Positions 17,370 to 23,506 of a DNA stretch of 29,066 nucleotides are shown here, in pieces; the first letter of the stretch is position 1; each line of letters opens with the position of its first letter. Position numbers and translations under genes: made by a program. The DNA is from JBMTVT01 sp049451635 (GTDB lineage: Bacteria > Bacteroidota > Bacteroidia > Flavobacteriales > Flavobacteriaceae): positions 1-29,066 of the forward strand of contig JBMTVT010000028.1 in assembly GCA_049451635.1 (NCBI GenBank). The letters run 5' to 3'. Below the pieces are notes generated by a model, which was not told where the DNA came from, made no database searches, and was given only the letters and a program-made list of their open reading frames with translations.

Positions 17370-18350
17370 ATGGATTACGCAAAAAACATACTGGAAACTA
17401 TTGGTAATACACCATTGGTAAAACTCAATAAACTTACCAAAGAGTTACCATGTTTAGTATTGGCAAAATATGAAACTTTCAATCCTGGCAATTCTACAAA
17501 AGATAGAATGGCGCTAAAAATGATTGAGGATGCCGAAGCCGATGGGCGCCTAAAACCAGGCGGCACCATTATTGAAGGCACTTCGGGCAATACAGGTATG
17601 GGTTTAGCTTTGGCAGCTATAGTAAAAGGTTACAAGTGTATTTTTGTTACAAACGATAAACAATCCAAAGAAAAGGTGGATATTTTACGTGCTGTTGGAG
17701 CCGAGGTTATTGTGTGTCCCACAGCCGTAGCGCCAACCGATCCTCGATCATATTACTCTGTATCAAAGCGTTTAGGTGAAGAAACGCCTAATTCTTGGTA
17801 CGTAAATCAGTATGATAATTTAAGCAATACCAAAGCACATTACGAATCTACAGGACCAGAAATTTGGAAACAAACCGACGGTAAAGTAACCCATTTTGTA
17901 GTGGGTGTAGGTACAGGTGGCACCATTTCAGGAGTGGGAAAATATTTAAAAGAACAAAACCCTAATATTAAAGTTTGGGGCATTGATACCTATGGTAGTG
18001 TGTTTAAAAAATACCATGAAACAGGAATTTTTGATGAAAACGAAATTTACCCTTATGTTACTGAAGGTATCGGTGAGGATATTTTACCAAAGAATGTCGA
18101 TTTCAGCATTATTGATGGGTTCACTAAAGTAACCGATAAAGATGCCGCTATTTATACGCAAAGACTCGCTAAAGAAGAAGGTATGTTTTTGGGCAATTCT
18201 GCTGGGGCAGCCATAAAAGGAGTATTGCAATTAAAAGAACATTTTACAAAAGATGATGTTGTGGTGGTATTGTTTCATGACCATGGTAGCCGTTATGTTG
18301 CTAAAATGTTCAATGACGATTGGATGAAAAAAATGGGATACAAGGAATAG
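17370..18350 (+). CDS. PLP-dependent cysteine synthase / cystathionine beta-synthase-type enzyme
   Basis: A cytosolic fold-type II PLP enzyme of 326 residues that makes cysteine or cystathionine from an activated serine. The Schiff-base lysine is K44 in NPGNSTKDR, the substrate loop is TSGNTG at 71-76, and the phosphate-binding loop is GTGGT. Several segments resemble cystathionine beta-synthase more than CysK: PTDPRSYYSVSKRL, PNSWYVNQYDN, EGIGEDILP (CysK has QGIGAGF) and the C-terminal DHGSRYVAKMFNDDWM. It lacks both the N-terminal haem domain and the C-terminal CBS pair of the eukaryotic enzyme. Whether serine, O-acetylserine or homocysteine is the true substrate cannot be decided from sequence. 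Confidence 0.88.
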   Translation: MDYAKNILETIGNTPLVKLNKLTKELPCLVLAKYETFNPGNSTKDRMALKMIEDAEADGRLKPGGTIIEGTSGNTGMGLALAAIVKGYKCIFVTNDKQSKEKVDILRAVGAEVIVCPTAVAPTDPRSYYSVSKRLGEETPNSWYVNQYDNLSNTKAHYESTGPEIWKQTDGKVTHFVVGVGTGGTISGVGKYLKEQNPNIKVWGIDTYGSVFKKYHETGIFDENEIYPYVTEGIGEDILPKNVDFSIIDGFTKVTDKDAAIYTQRLAKEEGMFLGNSAGAAIKGVLQLKEHFTKDDVVVVLFHDHGSRYVAKMFNDDWMKKMGYKE

Positions 18351-18421
18351 GCAATAAATCATATCTATAATTCCATTACAAATAATTGTTGTTTGTTATT
18401 TTTAAACTAGATTAGTAATTG

Positions 18422-18429
18422 TAATTTTG
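18422..18429 (+). promoter_or_regulatory. Putative -7 element upstream of yaaA
   Basis: TAATTTTG matches TAnnTTTG and lies 21 bases before the ATG at 18451. A TTTG at 18392-18395 is 26 bases away, slightly too far for a normal -33 element, so this is a weak call. Confidence 0.35.
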
Positions 18430-18450
18430 AGAAAAGAAAAATAAGATTCA

Positions 18451-19209
18451 ATGAAACTAGTTTTATCACCTGCAAAATCTCTTGATTTTGAAACTGAATT
18501 ACCAATAAAACAACATACCGAAGCTCAATTTTTAAAGCAATCTAAGCAATTAAATAAAATCCTAAAAAAGAAATCGGCTAAAAGTTTATCTAAACTCATG
18601 AGTATTTCTGATGCTTTAGGTCAGCTTAATTATGAGCGTAACCAATTATGGGATTTACCATTTAATACCTATAATGCAAGACCTGCAGTATATGCTTTCA
18701 ATGGTGATGTTTATAGAGGGTTGGATGCGTATACCATTCCAAATGAAAAAATAGATAAACTTCAAAATACGGTGCGTATTTTGTCTGGTTTGTACGGTTT
18801 ATTAAAACCAACCGATTTAATCCAACCTTACCGTTTGGAAATGGGCACAAAGATGCCTGTTGGTACTAAAAAGAATTTGTACGAATTCTGGAAAAAAGAT
18901 ATTACAAAAGCCCTAAATGAAGAACTTGATAAAGATGAACTATTTGTTAATTTGGCAAGTAACGAGTACTTTAAAGCTATAGATACTAAGGCACTAAAAG
19001 TCCCTGTGGTAAATGTAGAATTCAAAGATTTTAAAAATGGCGAATATAAAATCATTTCATTTTTTGCGAAAGAAGCCCGTGGCTTAATGGCGCGTTATAT
19101 TATTGATACCGATGCAGAATCTATTGATGATTTAAAAGGCTTCAATTATGGGGGCTATAACTTCAGTGAGCCAATGTCAAAAGAAAGCGAATTGGTTTTC
19201 ATCAGATAA
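18451..19209 (+). CDS. yaaA: Peroxide stress protein YaaA (DUF328/UPF0246)
   Basis: A cytosolic protein of 252 residues, the usual family length, involved in limiting intracellular iron and oxidative damage to DNA and proteins under peroxide stress in E. coli. The sequence begins with the signature MKLVLSPAKSLDFETELP. It continues with YNARPAVYAFNGDVYRGLDA, ILSGLYGLLKPTDLIQPYRLEMG, LYEFWKKDIT, VNLASNEYFKAI and EARGLMARYII, in family order. YaaA was described as a DNA-binding protein with a helix-hairpin-helix-like fold, but its biochemistry is incomplete. It stands alone here. The gene that normally seems to follow, a small membrane protein, is broken right downstream. Confidence 0.93.
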   Translation: MKLVLSPAKSLDFETELPIKQHTEAQFLKQSKQLNKILKKKSAKSLSKLMSISDALGQLNYERNQLWDLPFNTYNARPAVYAFNGDVYRGLDAYTIPNEKIDKLQNTVRILSGLYGLLKPTDLIQPYRLEMGTKMPVGTKKNLYEFWKKDITKALNEELDKDELFVNLASNEYFKAIDTKALKVPVVNVEFKDFKNGEYKIISFFAKEARGLMARYIIDTDAESIDDLKGFNYGGYNFSEPMSKESELVFIR

Positions 19210-19211
19210 TT

Positions 19212-19375
19212 ATGGTTTACTATCTTATACTAGCACTTCAAGGCTATTGCATATATCACATGATTAAATACAGAAACCCTTATTATTGGGTTTTTTAATT
19301 TTGTTTTTACCTGTGGTTGGATGTATTATCTATCTAATTACCCAAGTGTTTAGTAAAAGAGATGCTGACTCCTAG
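19212..19375 (+). pseudogene. Frameshifted, truncated PLDc_N-like small membrane protein
   Basis: Frame 1 from the ATG at 19212 reads MVYYLILALQGYCIYHM..., then stops at TAA 19296-19298. Adding one T to the T6 run at 19291-19296 restores a continuous reading frame with LFLPVVGCIIYLITQVFSKRDADS to a TAG at 19373-19375. The two hydrophobic helices and the YYWxF...LPVxGCIIYLITQ pattern resemble the phospholipase D N-terminal-type domain of small flavobacterial membrane proteins, which in intact form continue well beyond the KRDA segment. The gene is therefore both frameshifted and cut short. A single-base sequencing error in the homopolymer could explain the first lesion but not the truncation. 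Confidence 0.65.
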
Positions 19376-19458
19376 TGCTTAAATTTTGAACAGTTCATTA
19401 GGCAATAAAGCCTGTATTTAGGATTGATAAAATAAAAGCACTTCATTAAATATAAGTT

Positions 19459-19560
19459 ATGTGTAAAATTATAGGAATCGACATTAGTAAACAAACTTTT
19501 GATGTTGCAACTAAAAAAGAAAAATATATAGAAAATTATCAACCAAATATTTGTTTATAA
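19459..19560 (+). mobile_element. N-terminal remnant of an IS110-family transposase
   Basis: An ATG-initiated frame of 33 codons reads MCKIIGIDISKQTFDVATKK and ends at TAA 19558-19560. The GIDISKQTFDVA segment is the start of the DEDD RuvC-like domain of IS110/IS1111 transposases, where the first catalytic Asp lies in GID. Intact relatives are about 300-400 residues, so over 90 percent of the gene is missing. No terminal inverted repeats are expected for this family and none were found. Confidence 0.65.
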
Positions 19561-19567
19561 GCACAGT

Positions 19568-19593
19568 TCATTGCGAGTGCAGCGAAGCAATCT
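19568..19593. repeat. Palindromic ATTGC...GCAAT repeat, intergenic copy
   Basis: TCATTGCGAGTGCAGCGAAGCAATCT begins and ends like the element inside the namZ-like gene: TCATTGCGAG at the left and GCAATCT at the right, with ATTGC (19570-19574) pairing with GCAAT (19587-19591). The interior differs. It starts eight bases after the stop of the IS110 remnant. Confidence 0.65.
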
Positions 19594-19599
19594 TCCTAA

Positions 19600-19755
19600 T
19601 CAGACCGAATTATCAAAACCGTATCATTAACTTCTAGTTCAGGTGCTGCTAATATCTCCATTAGCAGGTTGCCCTTATACCAACAGCTAAAAGCTAAAAA
19701 CCCAAAATTCAATACCTTTGATTTTAGGGTGATGCAATACAATGAGTTTTTTTAA
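19600..19755 (+). pseudogene. Unidentified gene tail (51 codons, no start)
   Basis: An open frame between an in-frame TAA (19597-19599) and TAA (19753-19755) reads, in part, SGAANISISRLPLYQQLKAK and FDFRVMQYNEFF. It has no suitable start codon. Its amino acid composition is protein-like, and its stop touches the stop of the convergent CIA30 gene, so it is probably the surviving C-terminus of a lost gene. I do not recognise the family. Confidence 0.35.
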
Positions 19756-20277
19756 TCACTTTAAAAGTATGGCATCTATCTCCAACTTAAAAGACTCTGC
19801 TTTTTTGTTGCCAATTAAAAAGGCTATCATTTGTATTTGGTTTCCTTGGTAGTTCTCCATATCGAGTTTTCTGCCACGAAAGGCTGGATATAAGGAGGTA
19901 AATGGTATTTCAATGGTTTCCCAGTTACCAGAGGTACCAAAGGAACAGACATAAGAATAATCGTCGTTATTATTAGTTTTTATTCTGAATTGATAGGTTT
20001 TGCCATCACCTTTTAATTTTAAAACCACTTTAGAAAAACCAGAAACATTTTTAGTATCAAATTTATATTGAACCATTGAAAACCCGCCGTTATTTTCTAA
20101 GGAAACACGGCCTTTAAACAGCCCATGTCCGTTTTCACTTAAGTTAAAATTCCCGTTAGATTTTCCACCCATAACCACATCATCAACAATGCGCCAATTG
20201 GCAATGTCACTTTTGGTATTAAAATTAAATAGGGTCATGGTATTTTGTAGGATTAAAAATAAAAAAATAAGGTTCAT
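19756..20277 (-). CDS. CIA30 family protein (complex I intermediate-associated protein 30-like)
   Basis: A 173-residue single-domain protein with the CIA30/NDUFAF1-type beta-jelly-roll fold. Family features are the WRIVDDVVMGGKS segment, followed by LFKGRVSLENNGGFSMV, then LKLKGDGKTYQFRI and GNWETIEIPFTSLYPAFRGRKL. The first 12 residues are hydrophobic and could be a short signal or membrane segment; a start at the later methionine (MTLFNFNTKS) would remove it. In mitochondria the homologue assists assembly of NADH dehydrogenase, but in bacteria the role is unproven and no nuo genes are nearby. An array of short repeats lies in its upstream region. Confidence 0.85.
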   Translation of the reverse strand: MNLIFLFLILQNTMTLFNFNTKSDIANWRIVDDVVMGGKSNGNFNLSENGHGLFKGRVSLENNGGFSMVQYKFDTKNVSGFSKVVLKLKGDGKTYQFRIKTNNNDDYSYVCSFGTSGNWETIEIPFTSLYPAFRGRKLDMENYQGNQIQMIAFLIGNKKAESFKLEIDAILLK

Positions 20278-20286
20278 TTTTATGGG

Positions 20287-20346
20287 TTCGCTTATTGGTC
20301 TAAGATATCGTTCCGTTTTAATGAACTATATCGTTCGATAAGCGAA
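20287..20346. repeat. Nested inverted and direct repeats upstream of the CIA30 gene
   Basis: A 9-bp inverted repeat, TTCGCTTAT (20287-20295) and ATAAGCGAA (20338-20346), brackets two direct copies of ATATCGTTC (20305-20313 and 20328-20336) that are 23 bases apart, about two helical turns. The array sits 10-70 bases upstream of the CIA30 ATG and after the DUF2721 stop, so it could be an operator or a structured leader. Confidence 0.5.
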
Positions 20347-20369
20347 GGTAGTTGAAAATTTTTACAAAG

Positions 20370-20765
20370 TCAACTATTCTCAATATCACTAATATGGTGT
20401 TCCAAAGCCTTTACAGAAATTTGTATTTCCCAAATTAAAAAAGCTAATGAAAGTATCAATAAAATAAGGGCTACGCCAAATACCCAAACCGCTATGGTAT
20501 GTTGCTGTACATAAATTAAAAACATGGTAAGCACACAGAGTAAAAGGCTTGTAATTCCAAAAATTTGCATGGCGCGGGTTAAGTACAAACGCTGTTTTAT
20601 ATTTTTAATTTGCTTTATTAAAAGGGTATCTTTCTTTTCTAAATATTTGTCATGCAAACTTCTTACTACAGCGGCATAAGCTAAAAACCTGTTGGTATAG
20701 GCAAGCATAATTAAAGAAATTGCAGAAAATAAAAGTGCTGGTGTGGTTAGCGTAAGTTGTTCCAT
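20370..20765 (-). CDS. DUF2721 family membrane protein
   Basis: A small integral membrane protein of 131 residues. A hydrophobic helix at the N-terminus (LFSAISLIMLAYTNRFLAY) is followed by a charged loop with long lysine-rich helices (KYLEKKDTLLIKQIKNIKQRL) and two further transmembrane helices near residues 66-87 and 91-112. This is the DUF2721 layout, whose function is unknown. It is divergent from the DUF2851 gene, whose preferred ATG is 77 bases away, and on the same strand as CIA30, separated by the repeat array. Confidence 0.82.
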   Translation of the reverse strand: MEQLTLTTPALLFSAISLIMLAYTNRFLAYAAVVRSLHDKYLEKKDTLLIKQIKNIKQRLYLTRAMQIFGITSLLLCVLTMFLIYVQQHTIAVWVFGVALILLILSLAFLIWEIQISVKALEHHISDIENS

Positions 20766-20841
20766 AAACTATTTTTTTACCAAATTTAGCAACTTAAGGT
20801 TTTACGATAAATTATTTGGCAAAATATTTTACATTAGTTGC

Positions 20842-22113
20842 ATGCAAGAAGATTTTCTACATTATATCTGGAAGCACAAAAAATTCCAAATACATAACTT
20901 AACCACAACCAACCATGAAAGCGTTTTGGTAAACCATGTTGGGCAACATAATGTAAATGCTGGCCCCGATTTTTTTAATGCACAACTTAAAATAAACGAA
21001 CAGCTTTGGGCGGGTAATGTAGAAATTCATGTAAAATCTTCCGATTGGTTTTTGCACAATCATGAAACCGACAAAGCTTATGATAACGTTATTTTGCATG
21101 TGGTTTGGGAGCACGATACCGAAGTGTTTAGGAAAGATAACTCACCCATAACTACGTTACAGATTAAAGATTTTGTTGAGGACCATGTGCTGAGAAATTA
21201 CGAAAAGCTCTTTTCTAAGCAAAACAAATGGATTAATTGCGAAAACGAATTTGCTCCAGTTGATGAATTTATTTTAAAAAACTGGTTAGAGCGTTTGTAT
21301 ATCGAGCGTTTAGAACAAAAAGCAATAGCTATTGATGCATTACTTAAACAATCCAAAAATGATTGGGAAGCCGTATTGTTTAAAATGTTGGCCAAAAACT
21401 TTGGGCTTAAAGTAAACGGTGAAGCGTTTTTAAGTTTGGCTAATTCTTTGGATTTTTCAATTATCAGAAAAAGTCAAAATAACCAGCAAACATTGGAAGC
21501 TTTATTTTTTGGGCAATCGGGCCTGTTGGATGAGGATATTCAGGATGCCTATTATTTGAGTTTGGTAAAAGAGTATCAGTTTTTAAAGCAAAAATTTAAG
21601 CTAGATAATGATCAAGTGCTACCCATACAGTTTTTTAGGTTACGACCACCAAATTTCCCAACCATTAGGTTGTCGCAATTGGCAAGCTTGTACCAGGGGC
21701 ATCAAAATTTATTTTCAAAAATCCTGGAAACCAATACACGTGATGAGTTTTTCGAGCTTTTTAAGGTATCAACATCCAAGTTTTGGAAAACACATTACAC
21801 TTTTCAAAAAATATCGAAATCATCATCAAAAACACTTACCAAATCGTTTGTAGATTTGTTATTGATAAATACTATTCTGCCCATAAAATTCTGTTATGCC
21901 AAACAAAAGGGTGAACCCATTGACGATTTAATTGTTAAATTAGGTTCTGCTATACCTTCTGAAACCAATAGCATTATTACCGCTTACAATAATTTAAAAA
22001 AAGTATCTAACTCAGCGTTAGATTCGCAGGCACTTATTCAACTCAAAAACAATTACTGCGATAAAAACAAGTGTTTAAAATGTGCAGTAGGTAATATATT
22101 TTTAAACAAATAA
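20842..22113 (+). CDS. DUF2851 family protein
   Basis: A soluble protein of 423 residues of the Bacteroidota-typical DUF2851 family, function unknown. Recognisable parts are the N-terminal MQEDFLHYIWKHKKF, the VGQHNVNAGPDFFNAQL and GNVEIHVKSSDWFLHNH blocks, VILHVVWEHD, the FRLRPPNFPTIRLSQLASL segment and a C-terminal cysteine cluster (YCDKNKCLKCAVG) that could bind metal. The GNVEIH and VVWEHD segments recall a nuclease-like core, but this is only an impression. The ATG at 20842 is chosen because the conserved start follows it; an upstream extension to 20743 overlaps the divergent DUF2721 gene. The PspC-like gene follows 36 bases later. Confidence 0.85.
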   Translation: MQEDFLHYIWKHKKFQIHNLTTTNHESVLVNHVGQHNVNAGPDFFNAQLKINEQLWAGNVEIHVKSSDWFLHNHETDKAYDNVILHVVWEHDTEVFRKDNSPITTLQIKDFVEDHVLRNYEKLFSKQNKWINCENEFAPVDEFILKNWLERLYIERLEQKAIAIDALLKQSKNDWEAVLFKMLAKNFGLKVNGEAFLSLANSLDFSIIRKSQNNQQTLEALFFGQSGLLDEDIQDAYYLSLVKEYQFLKQKFKLDNDQVLPIQFFRLRPPNFPTIRLSQLASLYQGHQNLFSKILETNTRDEFFELFKVSTSKFWKTHYTFQKISKSSSKTLTKSFVDLLLINTILPIKFCYAKQKGEPIDDLIVKLGSAIPSETNSIITAYNNLKKVSNSALDSQALIQLKNNYCDKNKCLKCAVGNIFLNK

Positions 22114-22149
22114 ACTTTTAAACAAATAAACTTAGTGTTAAATTGCAGC

Positions 22150-22377
22150 ATGAACTTTTTTTATAAACCATTATTGTTTTTTCAAAAGCATGGGTATTAT
22201 GTTTGTCAGCGTATTGCCGATAGATTGGGTATACGTGCCAAAGTAGTACGCACTTCGTTTATGTACTTAACCTTTGTAACTGTTGGTTTTGGTTTTGCAT
22301 TGTATTTGTTTTTGGCATTCTGGATTAGAATAAAAGATTTGGTTTACACTAAACGCTCATCAGTTTTTGATTTATAA
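22150..22377 (+). CDS. PspC-domain-like small membrane protein
   Basis: A 75-residue protein resembling the PspC domain of phage-shock and sigma-factor systems. The YYVCQRIADRLGIRAKVVRTSF segment matches the conserved GVCxGIAxxxGxxxxxVR part, followed by one hydrophobic helix (TFVTVGFGFALYLFLAFWI). The ATG at 22150 is preferred over an in-frame GTG at 22135, since FYKPLLFF follows directly. It lies between DUF2851 and the potassium channel gene on the same strand, three bases before the channel's ATG, so the three genes may form an operon. There is no partner such as PspA or a sigma factor nearby. Confidence 0.75.
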   Translation: MNFFYKPLLFFQKHGYYVCQRIADRLGIRAKVVRTSFMYLTFVTVGFGFALYLFLAFWIRIKDLVYTKRSSVFDL

Positions 22378-22380
22378 TTT

Positions 22381-23400
22381 ATGAATCCGCTTATAAAGTT
22401 TTTCAGAACCAAAATATACACCGCAGTTTTTTTACTGGTTTTTATAATGATTATTGGTGTTGCTGGTTATGTAATGATTTCTGGGTACTCGTTGGTTGAC
22501 GCTTTTTACATGACGGTTATTACCATGACCACGGTTGGTTTTGGTGAAGTGGTTCCACTTGACGATCAATCTAAAATTTTCACTATTTTTCTAATTTTAG
22601 CCAGTGTTGTTATAGTGGGTTATGCACTTTCTGTTATAACAGAATATATTTTAAGTAAAAACGATTTTGAAGAATTAAAACACAAAAAGATGCAAAAAAA
22701 GATTGAGAGTTTTAAAAACCATGTGGTTATTTGTGGTTATGGGAGAAATGGTAAGCAAGCTGCTAGAAAACTGTCGGCTTACAAAAAGCAATTTGTGGTT
22801 ATTGAAAGAAATAAAGAGGTAGAAGAACGCCTTCAAATAGATGGCGTACCATATGTAATTGGAAACGCCAATGAAGATGAAATACTTATAAGAGCAGGGG
22901 TAGATAGGGCATCGTGTTTTATATCGGCCTTACCCAACGATGCCGATAATTTGTTTGTAGTGCTTTCTGCAAGACAATTAAATAATAAAATTAATATTAT
23001 AAGTCGCGCATCTCAAGAGTCGTCATACGATAAATTAAAGTTTGCAGGCGCCAACAATGTTATTTTACCTGATAAAATAGGTGGAGACCACATGGCATCT
23101 TTAGTGGTAGTTCCTGGTTTAATGGAGTTTATTGATAACCTATCCATAGTTGGCAAATCCAATATCAATATAGAGGAAGTTGCTGTAGAAAAGCTCTATA
23201 ATACAAATTCTATAAAAACAATTAAAGATTTAGATTTGCGTAAAAAAACAGGTTGTACCGTAATAGGTTATAAGGATGAGAATGGTGAGTATATTGTAAA
23301 CCCGGAGGCAGAACTGGAGTTGGCACCAAATTCAAAAATAATAGTTTTGGGTAGACCAGAACAAATTGAAGCCTTAAACTCGGAGTTCAATATAGATTGA
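22381..23400 (+). CDS. Potassium channel with RCK (TrkA-N/TrkA-C) domains
   Basis: A K+-selective channel with two transmembrane helices (about residues 12-35 and 68-88) flanking a pore loop with the selectivity filter TVGFGE at residues 51-56. It is followed by a cytoplasmic RCK domain beginning HVVICGYGRNGKQAARKL, a Rossmann nucleotide-binding loop, and a TrkA-C-like C-terminal domain of about 85 residues. This is the MthK/Kch architecture, in which ligand binding to the RCK ring opens the pore. The 339 residues are a normal length. The gene starts three bases after the PspC-like gene's stop. Confidence 0.92.
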   Translation: MNPLIKFFRTKIYTAVFLLVFIMIIGVAGYVMISGYSLVDAFYMTVITMTTVGFGEVVPLDDQSKIFTIFLILASVVIVGYALSVITEYILSKNDFEELKHKKMQKKIESFKNHVVICGYGRNGKQAARKLSAYKKQFVVIERNKEVEERLQIDGVPYVIGNANEDEILIRAGVDRASCFISALPNDADNLFVVLSARQLNNKINIISRASQESSYDKLKFAGANNVILPDKIGGDHMASLVVVPGLMEFIDNLSIVGKSNINIEEVAVEKLYNTNSIKTIKDLDLRKKTGCTVIGYKDENGEYIVNPEAELELAPNSKIIVLGRPEQIEALNSEFNID

Positions 23401-23506
23401 TAGTATTGCTATTTTAACAATCAATGTTTTAAAAAATCATTTTTTTTTAGCATCTTGCTAGCTTTAATAAAAATTCTTTAATAAAAACTAACTAATTCAA
23501 TTTCTT

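Larger units (their letters stand above)
19376..19755. other. Decayed intergenic region with IS110 remnant, repeat and orphan gene tail
   Basis: This stretch has no intact gene. From left to right it holds an 83-base non-coding segment with a small AGGC-AATAAA-GCCT hairpin, a 33-codon transposase remnant, a palindromic repeat, and a 51-codon open frame with no start codon whose stop abuts the CIA30 stop. It appears to be residue from at least two insertion or deletion events. Confidence 0.6.
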
